A stretch of DNA of 25,369 nt, from the NCBI GenBank assembly GCA_029098085.1, contig JAQXNQ010000081.1, positions 1 through 25,369 of the forward strand. The letters run 5' to 3'. Made by a program: the position numbers and the translations under genes. A model generated the notes under the pieces. The model did not search any database, had not been told where the DNA came from, and was given only the letters and a program-made list of their open reading frames with translations. Position 1 is the first letter of the stretch. Each line of letters begins with the position of its first letter. Shown one piece after another: positions 1 to 7,147 of this stretch. The stretch comes from Oscillospiraceae bacterium. Lineage in GTDB: Bacteria; Bacillota; Clostridia; Oscillospirales; Ruminococcaceae.

Positions 1-1
1 T

Positions 2-352
2 CAGCAGGGGCGGATCACCGATGCGGAAGAGCTGCTGGACGGTACGCCCATGCAGGCCAGAGACGCCGAATGGTATTTCCTGAAGGGCAATATCTATTTC
101 CAGAGAGGCTGGCTGGATGATGCGCTCAATCATTTTTCCACTGCCTGCCGCCTCAGCCCCAACAATCCGGAATATCGGGCGGCCATGAACCGTATGATGT
201 GGCAGCGGCAGGGCAATTTCGGCAGCCCGAACGGCGGCTACCGCACCAGCGGCAGCACGGGCGGCTGCAGCGGCTGCGATATGTGCAGCGGTTTGCTCTG
301 CGCCGATTGCTGCTGCGAGTGCATGGGCGGCGATCTGATCAGCTGCTGCTAA
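2..352 (+). CDS. C-terminal part of a TPR / probable J-domain protein with Cys-rich tail (partial)
   Basis: The reading frame is open to the left edge, so only the last 116 residues are visible. The first part reads like a tetratricopeptide helix pair: a residue run with WYFLKGNIYFQRG followed by LDDALNHFSTACRLSPNNP, the typical TPR spacing of W/Y, G, Y, A and P. A Gly/Ser/Asn linker follows. The last 30 residues hold ten cysteines in CxxC, CC and CCC groups and end in CMGGDLISCC. From memory, small J-domain proteins of Ruminococcaceae carry this combination of TPR and Cys-rich C-terminus, so a DnaJ-like co-chaperone with a metal-binding or redox tail is the best guess; the J domain itself would lie outside the window. 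The downstream membrane-protein gene starts 15 bp after the stop and is probably co-transcribed. Confidence 0.65.
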   Translation, partial: QQGRITDAEELLDGTPMQARDAEWYFLKGNIYFQRGWLDDALNHFSTACRLSPNNPEYRAAMNRMMWQRQGNFGSPNGGYRTSGSTGGCSGCDMCSGLLCADCCCECMGGDLISCC

Positions 353-367
353 AGAGGTGAGACGGTT

Positions 368-907
368 TTGAAGAAAGGCAACAAGATCACGCTAGGCGGC
401 ATGATGGTGGCGCTGAGCATGGTCTGTATGATGCTGACCGGGCTGCTGCCCATGGCGGATTACGCCCTTCCCGCGCTGGCGGGCATTCTGCTGATCCCCA
501 TCGTGGTGGAGCTGGGGAGAAAGTGGGCGGTGATCTGCTGGCTGGCGGTGTCGCTGCTTTCCTTTATTCTGGCGCCGCTGAAGGACAGTGCGCTGTTTTA
601 TTTTGTGCTGCTGGGTCACTATCCCATTCTCAAATCCCTGATCGAGAGCTGGCGCAAGCCGGCGCTGGAATGGACCGTGAAGTTTGCCTGCTTCAATCTG
701 ACCGTGGGAGCGGGACTGGCGGCGGCTGTCTGGCTGTTCCGGCTGGACGGGTACGGTGACATTTTTTCTGCGGCTCCCTGGCTCATAGCTGCCGGACTTC
801 TGTTTCTGAACCTGGTGTTCCTGGTTTATGATGTGGCGCTGACCCGGCTGGTGACGGCCTATATGAATTACTTCCGGCCCAGATATGTAAAAAAGCTGCT
901 GAAGTGA
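368..907 (+). CDS. Multi-pass integral membrane protein of unknown function
   Basis: This 179-residue protein starts at TTG (368), chosen because an AGAGGTGA ribosome binding site lies 7-14 bases upstream and the next in-frame start would remove the first hydrophobic segment. About five to six membrane segments are visible, roughly at residues 10-28, 32-48, 52-72, 76-92, 105-125 and 137-158, joined by short loops, with a basic C-terminus (RPRYVKKLLK). The size and topology resemble ECF-transporter S components, but no substrate-binding signature is visible, so this is only a suggestion. It follows the Cys-rich protein gene by 15 bp and is closed by the hairpin terminator at 938-984. Confidence 0.7.
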   Translation: MKKGNKITLGGMMVALSMVCMMLTGLLPMADYALPALAGILLIPIVVELGRKWAVICWLAVSLLSFILAPLKDSALFYFVLLGHYPILKSLIESWRKPALEWTVKFACFNLTVGAGLAAAVWLFRLDGYGDIFSAAPWLIAAGLLFLNLVFLVYDVALTRLVTAYMNYFRPRYVKKLLK

Positions 908-937
908 GGAATTCCTCAAGAAATGCAGCAGCCTGAA

Positions 938-984
938 AATCGGGACACCGATGGAGACAATCCGCCGGTGTCCCGATTCTTTTT
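938..984. terminator. Rho-independent terminator between convergent genes
   Basis: A perfect 13-bp stem (938-950 pairs with 966-978) with a 15-base loop is followed on the + strand by a run of T at 980-984. On the - strand the hairpin is followed by a shorter TTTT run. It sits between the + strand membrane-protein gene ending at 907 and the - strand gene ending at 984, so it probably stops transcription from both sides. Confidence 0.85.
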
Positions 985-1331
985 CAGAGAGTGGGGAGCT
1001 GCTCCCAAAGGCCCTCCAGCAGCTTTTCCCCTCCGGCCGCAATCCGCAGCGTGCGGGGAATCAGGATGGGAATGGTCTCCAGCACCCGGCGCAGAGAAGC
1101 ACTGGTCTGCAGCGAAAGCTCAGCTTCCGTGTCAAACCACCGAAGATGCAGGGCACCGTCTCCCGCCGTCAGTCCGGTCACCGAGAAGGAAGCCGCTCTT
1201 CCTTCCGGAGGATTCGTCATCATTCTGCAGCGGTAATCCACCGTGAGCAGGCCGGTTATGACAGCAAAGACGCAGAGCGTCAGATAAAAGGACATCCAGA
1301 ACGGCCGGGTGCGTTCAAAAAAGCGGGCCAT
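984..1331 (-). CDS. Small membrane-anchored protein linked to spoIIP, unknown function
   Basis: This 115-residue protein starts at ATG 1331 with a strong AAAGGAGG site about 7 bases upstream. Residues 12-32 (FWMSFYLTLCVFAVITGLLT) form one membrane segment. The rest looks like a small soluble, mostly beta domain facing outside, with alternating hydrophobic residues such as ALHLRWF and AELSLQT. The gene starts 27 bp after the spoIIP stop codon on the same strand, so the two are very likely one transcript and a sporulation role is plausible by context. I do not recognise the family. The C-terminus ends just at the shared terminator. Confidence 0.7.
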   Translation of the reverse strand: MARFFERTRPFWMSFYLTLCVFAVITGLLTVDYRCRMMTNPPEGRAASFSVTGLTAGDGALHLRWFDTEAELSLQTSASLRRVLETIPILIPRTLRIAAGGEKLLEGLWEQLPTL

Positions 1332-1358
1332 GCAGCCGCCTCCTTTCCGGCAGGAAGC

Positions 1359-2603
1359 TCAGCTTCTCATGCCGCTCAGGAGTTTGCCCAGGGATTCGCC
1401 GATCCATTCACCCGAGAGCAGCGCCTGCTCCAGCGTGTTGCCGTGGCTGCCCACCTCAATGAGGATGGAGCCGGTGGTCAGATGCTGGTTGTACTTGCGA
1501 TAGTCGAACAGCAGCGGACGGGTGAAGCCGGGGTGGTCGGTTTCCATCTGCACCTGCAGCGCCGAGGCAAAGCTCAGATTCTGCATATAGTTTGGATAAT
1601 TCATGCTGCCGTTGTCACAGCCGCTGATGATCATGACCTGCGCGGCGGTCTGATCGCCGGATACCGCCACCGGCGCCGTCACCGTATCGCCGGAGATGAT
1701 GGCGTCCCGGTGAATGTCCAGCACCACTTTGATGGAAGGATATTGCTCCAGATAGCGCTCTACCGTCACGGCGGAGCGGTCATAGGAGCCGTTGTAGGAG
1801 GGATAGTCGTGCTGGGTGGTGTCGTGGAGGACGCCGATGCCGGCTTCGGTGAGCTTTTGGGTGATGACCTCTCCCACCGCTGCCATGTTCCGGCTGTTGT
1901 CGGTGGTGCGGGTGGGCAGGGAGGTGTCATAGTAATCGCCGGTGAAGGGCAGATAGCTTTCGGTGGTATGGGTGTGCATGATCAGCACCTGCGGCTCATC
2001 ACCGGAAGCGATGGAAAAGGCGGGCGGGGTCTGGGCCTGGACCAGAATCTCCTCGGCGGTGTGATCGGTGCAGTTTTTGATAAAACCGGCCTCCAGGGGA
2101 ATATAGATATTGGAAGGGGCTGCCGTATAGGTTTTATGGACCAGCATCGCCTTGTTCTCCTCCGGAATCTCCGGATCCGGCAAAGCGGCTTCTGGAGCTG
2201 GCTGACTGCTGTCCGATTCAGGTGCCGACGGCTGCTCCTCCGGTTCTGCAGGTTCTGCCGGGACGGAAATCTCGTCAGGGACGGAGGATTCGATGCTCTC
2301 CGGCGGCTTTGCGGAAGCCTGCCCGGAAGGCTCCTGCTCTGCGGATGGCTGTTCGGCAGCGGCGGGCAGGGCCAGCATCAGGCGGGCGGAAAGACAGACG
2401 CCCTGCTGCAGCCCGGGCAGCTTGGGCGCCAGTCCCGCACTGGCTGTGACCACGGCCGCAAATACCAGGCAGGACAGCAGAGAAATCCGGCGGAGCGGCT
2501 TTTCCGGCGGTGCTGTGGGCGTTTTCAGCGGGCGGGGAAGGGAAGCATCCGCCCTGCTTTTATGGGAAAAGGCCGGCGGTCGGCCGTGCAGTCTGGTTCT
2601 CAA
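1359..2603 (-). CDS. spoIIP: Stage II sporulation protein P (peptidoglycan hydrolase of engulfment)
   Basis: SpoIIP is the amidase/endopeptidase of the SpoIID-SpoIIM-SpoIIP complex that degrades septal peptidoglycan during engulfment in the mother cell. This copy is 414 residues with a basic N-terminus, a membrane segment at about 40-60, a Pro/Glu/Ser-rich spacer (about 80-150) and the SpoIIP domain (about 160-414). Family motifs are clear: LIMHTHTTESYLP (His210, Glu215), TTQHDYPSYNGSYDRS, VVLDIHRDA (His298) and ILIEVGSHGNTLEQAL (Glu383). His210, Glu215 and His298 are the likely zinc ligands and Glu383 the likely catalytic base, by analogy to amidase_3-type folds. The start is TTG 2603, with AAAGGACGG nine bases upstream. 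A small palindrome at 2614-2628 overlaps this ribosome binding site and could partly mask it. I did not find a convincing sigma-E promoter. Confidence 0.95.
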   Translation of the reverse strand: MRTRLHGRPPAFSHKSRADASLPRPLKTPTAPPEKPLRRISLLSCLVFAAVVTASAGLAPKLPGLQQGVCLSARLMLALPAAAEQPSAEQEPSGQASAKPPESIESSVPDEISVPAEPAEPEEQPSAPESDSSQPAPEAALPDPEIPEENKAMLVHKTYTAAPSNIYIPLEAGFIKNCTDHTAEEILVQAQTPPAFSIASGDEPQVLIMHTHTTESYLPFTGDYYDTSLPTRTTDNSRNMAAVGEVITQKLTEAGIGVLHDTTQHDYPSYNGSYDRSAVTVERYLEQYPSIKVVLDIHRDAIISGDTVTAPVAVSGDQTAAQVMIISGCDNGSMNYPNYMQNLSFASALQVQMETDHPGFTRPLLFDYRKYNQHLTTGSILIEVGSHGNTLEQALLSGEWIGESLGKLLSGMRS

Positions 2604-2711
2604 GCTGATCCGTCCTTTCCTGGAAAGGGCTGGTCCGCGGGCTGCCCCTCCTTTGTATCTCCATTTCTATGAGCTGCGGGCAGGAAAAAGAACGGAAAAG
2701 CAAAATTTTTC

Positions 2712-2740
2712 TTGTCAGGGTATCCCGCATATGGTACAAT
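2712..2740 (+). promoter_or_regulatory. Sigma-A-type promoter of prfC
   Basis: TTGTCA (2712-2717) and TACAAT (2735-2740) are separated by exactly 17 bp, with one mismatch to consensus in each box. It lies about 50 bp upstream of the prfC start, in the gap divergent from spoIIP. Confidence 0.8.
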
Positions 2741-2792
2741 AAAGCTATACTGGATTTTTATGCCTGTCTGAAAGGCAATGGAGGATAAAGCA

Positions 2793-4394
2793 TTGGCAAG
2801 CTATCGAAACGAAATTGAAAAACGGCGCACCTTCGCCATTATTTCTCACCCTGACGCCGGTAAAACCACCCTGACCGAAAAGTTTCTGCTGTACGGCGGA
2901 GCCATTCAGCTGGCCGGCGCCGTCAAGGGCAAGAAGAACGCCCGCCACGCGGTTTCCGACTGGATGGAGATCGAAAAGCAGCGCGGCATCTCGGTCACCT
3001 CATCGGTTATGCAGTTCAACTATGACGGCTACTGCATCAACATTCTGGACACCCCCGGCCATCAGGACTTCTCCGAGGATACCTACCGGACGCTGATGGC
3101 GGCGGATTCGGCCGTTATGGTCATCGACGCCGCCAAGGGCGTCGAGGCGCAGACCCGCAAGCTGTTCAAGGTCTGTCTGCTGCGGGATATTCCCATCTTC
3201 ACCTTCATCAACAAGATGGACCGGGAGGCCCGTAATCCCTTCGATCTGCTGGACGAGATCGAGAAGGAGCTGGGCATCGCCACCTATCCGGTCAACTGGC
3301 CCATCGGCTCCGGCCGGGAGTTCAAGGGCGTCTATGACCGCAGACGGCGGGAGATCATCTCCTTTACCGGCAGCGGAACCGCCAACGGCCAGCGGGACGT
3401 CATCGGCGAGGAGATGGAGCTTTCGGATCCCCGGCTGCGGGACCGGATCGGCGGCGCACTGCATGATCAGCTCTGTGAGGATGTGGAGCTGCTGGACGGC
3501 GCCAGCGAGGACTTTGACATGGAGCTGATCCGGCACGGCAAGCTGTCCCCGGTCTTCTTCGGCTCGGCCCTGACCAATTTCGGTGTGGAGCCCTTCCTGC
3601 GGGATTTCCTGTCCATGACCAGTTCTCCGCTGCCCCGGGCCACGGTGGACGGCGTGGTGGATCCCTTTGACGAGCGGTTTTCCGCCTTTGTCTTCAAGAT
3701 TCAGGCCAACATGAACAAGGCTCACCGGGACCGGATCGCCTTTATCCGCATCTGCTCCGGCAAGTTCGAGAAGGGCATGGAGGTCACCCATGTGCAGGAG
3801 GGCAAGAAGATCAAGCTCTCCCAGCCCCAGCAGATGATGGCCCAGGAGCGGGAGATCATCGAGGAGGCCTATGCCGGCGACATCATGGGCGTCTTTGACC
3901 CCGGCATCTTCTCCATCGGCGACACCCTCTGCGCCCCCGGTATGAAGGTGCAGTTTGAGGGCATTCCCACCTTTGCCCCCGAGCATTTTGCCCGGGTGCA
4001 GCAGATTGACACCCTGAAGCGCAAGCAGTTCGTCAAGGGCACCACCCAGATCGCCCAGGAAGGCGCCATCCAGATCTTCCAGGAGCCGGGACGGGGCATG
4101 GAAGAGGTCATCGTCGGCGTGGTCGGCACCCTGCAGTTCGAGGTGCTGGAGTACCGGCTGAAGAATGAGTACAGTGTGGATATCCGGATGGATCGGCTGC
4201 CCTATTCTCTGCTGCGGTGGATCGAGAACGATGAGGAGGACTTCGATGTCAAGTCCCTGGTGCTCAGCTCGGATACCAAGATCGTGCAGGACTTCAAGGG
4301 GCGGTATCTGCTGCTCTTTACCAGCGAATGGAACATCGACTGGGCCATGAAGAACAACAAAAACCTCCGCCTGGCCGAATTCAGCAGAGGCTGA
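2793..4394 (+). CDS. prfC: Peptide chain release factor 3 (RF3)
   Basis: RF3 is a translational GTPase that recycles RF1/RF2 from the ribosome after peptide release. The 533-residue product has the full GTPase set: G1 SHPDAGKTT (about residues 18-26), the G2 region RGISVTSS, G3 DTPGHQDFSEDT and G4 NKMDRE, followed by RF3-type domains II and III. The length fits the family (about 525-530). The start is set at TTG 2793: GGAGG at 2780-2784 is 8 bases upstream and the resulting N-terminus (ASYRNEIEKRRTFAIISHPD) matches how RF3 normally begins. An ATG five codons further upstream (2778) has only AAAGG two bases away and is less likely. It is transcribed from its own promoter; the next gene, tyrA, has another. 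Confidence 0.97.
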   Translation: MASYRNEIEKRRTFAIISHPDAGKTTLTEKFLLYGGAIQLAGAVKGKKNARHAVSDWMEIEKQRGISVTSSVMQFNYDGYCINILDTPGHQDFSEDTYRTLMAADSAVMVIDAAKGVEAQTRKLFKVCLLRDIPIFTFINKMDREARNPFDLLDEIEKELGIATYPVNWPIGSGREFKGVYDRRRREIISFTGSGTANGQRDVIGEEMELSDPRLRDRIGGALHDQLCEDVELLDGASEDFDMELIRHGKLSPVFFGSALTNFGVEPFLRDFLSMTSSPLPRATVDGVVDPFDERFSAFVFKIQANMNKAHRDRIAFIRICSGKFEKGMEVTHVQEGKKIKLSQPQQMMAQEREIIEEAYAGDIMGVFDPGIFSIGDTLCAPGMKVQFEGIPTFAPEHFARVQQIDTLKRKQFVKGTTQIAQEGAIQIFQEPGRGMEEVIVGVVGTLQFEVLEYRLKNEYSVDIRMDRLPYSLLRWIENDEEDFDVKSLVLSSDTKIVQDFKGRYLLLFTSEWNIDWAMKNNKNLRLAEFSRG

Positions 4395-4396
4395 CC

Positions 4397-4425
4397 TTGA
4401 CATTTGGCCGTCGTGGTGTTATACT
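4397..4425 (+). promoter_or_regulatory. Consensus promoter of tyrA
   Basis: A perfect TTGACA (4397-4402) and TATACT (4420-4425, one mismatch) are 17 bp apart, starting only two bases after the prfC stop codon. This is the closest match to the sigma-A consensus noticed in the window. The predicted transcript would start near 4432 and give a leader of about 90 bases before tyrA. Confidence 0.85.
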
Positions 4426-4470
4426 TTATCCCGTAAAAGCTTTAAAGCAAAAACGCTGATCGGGAAATAC

Positions 4471-4502
4471 AGCCGCTCCCGGATACGAACGGAGCGGCTT
4501 TT
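4471..4502 (+). terminator. Terminator-like hairpin inside the tyrA leader
   Basis: A perfect 9-bp GC-rich stem (4471-4479 with 4491-4499), an 11-base loop and a short run of four T end about 20 bases before the tyrA start codon. It lies downstream of the consensus promoter at 4397-4425, so it can act on the tyrA leader transcript as an attenuator as well as on prfC read-through. CGGGA (4461-4465) can pair with TCCCG (4477-4481), which would compete with the stem. The leader is too short for a T-box and has no start codon for a leader peptide. Confidence 0.65.
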
Positions 4503-4523
4503 CGCTTGAAGAGGAGACAGGAT

Positions 4524-5381
4524 ATGAAGCAGCTGAACATTGCCGTGGTGGGACTGGGGCTCATCGGCGGATCCTTCTGCAAGGCCATTGCGGAAAAGAC
4601 CGACCATCACTGCTGGGGATATGATCTGAGCCAGGAGGCCTGCCGGATGGCGGTGGAAGCCGGCGCGGTGGAAGGCATTCTGGATGTAAGCGGAAGCTTT
4701 GACGGCTTTGATCTGCTGCTGGTCTGCCTGCATCCCAAACAGACCATTTCCTTCATTCTGGAGCACGCGGATCAGCTTTCTTCCTCCACCCTGGTGGCGG
4801 ACAGCTGCGGCGTCAAGAAGATGATCGTGGATGAGGTCGAGCCGGCCCTGCGGCGGAGGGGCATTCCCTTCATTGGTGCCCATCCCATGGCAGGGAGGGA
4901 GTTCTCCGGCTTTGCCTATGCCATTCCCACCCTGTATGAAGGGGCCAGCTTTATCATGACGCCGCCGGAGGATGCCGATCCCGCTCATCTGGCGCTGCTG
5001 GAGGAGCTTGCCCGGGAGCTGGGCTTTGGCCGGATCGTCCGCACCACGCCGGAAAAGCACGACGCCACCATCGCTTTCACCTCCCAGATCGCCCATGTGC
5101 TGTCCAACGCCTATGTGAAGAGCCCCACCCTGCAGAATCAGAGCGGTTTTTCTGCCGGCAGCTTTCAGGATCTGAGCCGGGTGGCCCGCCTGAACGAGTA
5201 TATGTGGACCGATCTGTTTCTGATGAACCGGCCGGCGCTGCTGTGTGAGCTGGAAACACTGATTGGGCACCTGCAGGAATACGCCGATGCCCTGCAGGCG
5301 GAGGATGCCGATACCCTCCGCGCCCTGCTGAAAGACGGCAGGGAAAAGAAGGAATGGAGCGACCGGCAGAGCAGGAGATAA
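4524..5381 (+). CDS. tyrA: Prephenate dehydrogenase (arogenate/prephenate, tyrosine biosynthesis)
   Basis: The enzyme oxidatively decarboxylates prephenate to 4-hydroxyphenylpyruvate with NAD(P)+, the committed step to tyrosine. The 285-residue protein starts at ATG 4524, with GAGGAG seven bases upstream. It has an N-terminal Rossmann fold with VVGLGLIGGSF (Gly10, Gly12, Gly15), the dimeric helical C-terminal domain, and the family active-site stretch GAHPMAGRE (His120). Later conserved parts are TTPEKHDATIAFTSQIAHVL and GSFQDLSRVA. It stops at about the end of the catalytic core: there is no C-terminal ACT domain of the kind found in the longer Bacillus-type TyrA, so allosteric tyrosine control at the protein level may be absent. 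It seems to be a single-gene transcript with a hairpin in its leader. Confidence 0.94.
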   Translation: MKQLNIAVVGLGLIGGSFCKAIAEKTDHHCWGYDLSQEACRMAVEAGAVEGILDVSGSFDGFDLLLVCLHPKQTISFILEHADQLSSSTLVADSCGVKKMIVDEVEPALRRRGIPFIGAHPMAGREFSGFAYAIPTLYEGASFIMTPPEDADPAHLALLEELARELGFGRIVRTTPEKHDATIAFTSQIAHVLSNAYVKSPTLQNQSGFSAGSFQDLSRVARLNEYMWTDLFLMNRPALLCELETLIGHLQEYADALQAEDADTLRALLKDGREKKEWSDRQSRR

Positions 5382-5382
5382 A

Positions 5383-5423
5383 CTGAAGGGACTGACTTTC
5401 GGGGGAAAGACAGTCCCTTTCAG
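5383..5423 (+). terminator. Long imperfect hairpin after tyrA
   Basis: 5383-5394 pairs with 5411-5423 (one bulged base) and CTTTC (5396-5400) pairs with GAAAG (5405-5409), giving about 17 bp of stem with a four-base loop right after the tyrA stop codon. There is no T run beyond it, so it may be an mRNA 3'-end or stabilising structure or a weak terminator. The rest of the gap up to the miaB promoter (5424-5518) shows nothing I recognise. Confidence 0.5.
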
Positions 5424-5518
5424 CGTGCCAAGGAAGTTTCCGCAGCGAAAAATGATACCAATGACGAAGCGAATGGGCTTACTGCATTTCCGGCGGCGCT
5501 TTTGTTCATAAAAAGGAC

Positions 5519-5547
5519 TTGCCTTTTTTCGCCGTTAATGATATCAT
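5519..5547 (+). promoter_or_regulatory. Probable promoter of miaB-ylbF
   Basis: TTGCCT (5519-5524) and TATCAT (5542-5547) are 17 bp apart, about 45 bp before the GTG start at 5592. The -10 box has one mismatch to consensus and the -35 box two. Its position downstream of the last hairpin of tyrA fits a new transcription unit. Confidence 0.6.
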
Positions 5548-5591
5548 ATAAACTGTGTCTGTATACGCTCTGCACACGAAGGAGAGATTCA

Positions 5592-7079
5592 GTGAAAAAA
5601 CAGGTGATGGTTCCGGCTGAGGAGCTGGAGCGTCAGAAGGAATATATGACCCTGTGCCGGCAGGAACTGACCGCCCGCTTCGGCGAAGCCCGCTCTCCGC
5701 TGGCTCTGGTCAGAAGCTTTGGCTGTCAGCAGAATGTCAGCGACGGGGAAAAGCTCCGGGGCATGCTGGCCGAGATGGGCTGCGGCTTTACCGAGGAGCT
5801 GGGGGAAGCGGATATCGTTCTGTACAACACCTGCGCCGTCCGGGAAAACGCCGAGCAGAAGGTGTTCGGCATCGTGGGACAGGCCACCCACCGCAAGGCT
5901 GTGAAGGAGAACCTGCTCATCGGTCTGTGCGGCTGCATGACTCAGCAGGCTCATGTGGCGGGAAAGGTCAAGCAGAGCTATCCCGGTGTGGATTTCGTGC
6001 TGGGCACCCATGCCCTGCACCGGTTCCCTGAGATTCTGCACGGGGTGCTGAAAAGCAGCGGCGAGGGCAGGCGGAAGCGAGCCTTTGCGGTGGAGGAGTC
6101 GGACGGCGTCATCGCCGAGGGACTGCCGGTGCGTCGGGAGGGCGGCGTTCGGGCCAATCTGCCCATCATGTATGGCTGCAACAATTTCTGCACCTACTGC
6201 GTGGTGCCGCTGGTGCGGGGGAGAGAGCGCTCCCGCCGGTCGGCGGACATCCTCAGGGAGGCCCGGGAGCTGATCGCCCTGGGCTATAAGGAGATCACCC
6301 TGCTGGGGCAGAATGTCAACTCCTACGGCAAGGATCTGGAGGACGACCTGAGCTTTCCGGAGCTGCTGGAGGCGGTCAACGCCCTGCCGGGAGATTTCTG
6401 GATCCGCTTCATGACCTCCCATCCCCGGGACTGCACCAAAGAGCTGATCGACACCATCGCCCACTGCGACAAGGTTTGCAGCCATATCCACCTGCCGGTA
6501 CAGTGCGGCAGCGACCGGGTGCTGACGGCCATGAACCGCCATTACACCCGGGCTCAGTATCTGGACATCATCGACTACGCCAGAAAGACCATTCCCGATG
6601 TGAATTTCACCAGTGACATCATTGTCGGATTTCCCGGCGAGACCTATGAGGAGTTTCTGGAGACGGTGAGCCTGGTGGAGGAGGTGGGGTATTCCTCCCT
6701 CTTCACCTTCATCTACTCGCCCAGAGAGGGCACCCGTGCCGCCCGGATGGAGGATCCGGTTCCCTACGAAGAGAAAAACCGCTGGTTCCAGCAGCTGCTG
6801 GAGGTGCAGCGGGACAGGGGTATGACCTACTACGAGACCTGTGTGGGCAGAACGCTGCGGGTACTGGTGGAGGGCGAAGGCCGGCTCAAGCACGGCATCC
6901 TCTCCGGCAGCGAACCGGCAGACGGCCAGTGTGTATTGATGGGCCGCACCGCACATAATATGGTGGTGGACTTTTTCGGCCCCCGCAGCCTCATCGGCGG
7001 CTTTGCCGATGTGACCATCACCGAAGCCGCCAACTGGGCCCTGGCCGGCCGTCTGGCGGACGGAGCGCTGGCAGACTGA
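5592..7079 (+). CDS. miaB: tRNA-2-methylthio-N6-dimethylallyladenosine synthase
   Basis: MiaB is a radical-SAM methylthiotransferase that turns i6A37 into ms2i6A37 in tRNAs reading UNN codons. The 495-residue product starts at GTG 5592 (AAGGAGAG six bases upstream); longer in-frame starts upstream lie across the promoter. It has the N-terminal UPF0004 domain with three cluster ligands (Cys45 in FGCQQN, Cys81 in YNTCAVRENA, Cys114 in GCMTQQ), the radical-SAM domain with CNNFCTYC (Cys196, 200, 203) in the MiaB-type context followed by VVPLVRGRERSR, and a C-terminal TRAM domain (about 430-495). The FGCQQN variant rather than YGCQMN is typical of Firmicutes MiaB in my experience. It is followed after 68 bp by a YlbF/YmcA-family gene, as ymcA follows miaB (ymcB) in Bacillus. 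Confidence 0.96.
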   Translation: MKKQVMVPAEELERQKEYMTLCRQELTARFGEARSPLALVRSFGCQQNVSDGEKLRGMLAEMGCGFTEELGEADIVLYNTCAVRENAEQKVFGIVGQATHRKAVKENLLIGLCGCMTQQAHVAGKVKQSYPGVDFVLGTHALHRFPEILHGVLKSSGEGRRKRAFAVEESDGVIAEGLPVRREGGVRANLPIMYGCNNFCTYCVVPLVRGRERSRRSADILREARELIALGYKEITLLGQNVNSYGKDLEDDLSFPELLEAVNALPGDFWIRFMTSHPRDCTKELIDTIAHCDKVCSHIHLPVQCGSDRVLTAMNRHYTRAQYLDIIDYARKTIPDVNFTSDIIVGFPGETYEEFLETVSLVEEVGYSSLFTFIYSPREGTRAARMEDPVPYEEKNRWFQQLLEVQRDRGMTYYETCVGRTLRVLVEGEGRLKHGILSGSEPADGQCVLMGRTAHNMVVDFFGPRSLIGGFADVTITEAANWALAGRLADGALAD

Positions 7080-7147
7080 TCTGTTTTCCCCCGGCGGGAT
7101 CGCCGGAAGCAATAGAATCTTCAAAATAAGAAAGGCTGGATAAAATC

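Noticed and set aside
951..2672. A 573-codon open frame on the + strand
   Set aside because: It is the shadow of spoIIP and the small membrane-protein gene. It has no ribosome binding site and a low-complexity Arg/Gly/Gln composition.
3000..4403. A 467-codon frame opposite prfC, and similar long frames opposite tyrA, miaB, radA and the sulfatase
   Set aside because: They overlap genes with intact family motifs and show no motif of their own.
4432..4523. T-box riboswitch for tyrosine before tyrA
   Set aside because: The leader is only about 92 bases and lacks the T-box sequence and specifier stem.
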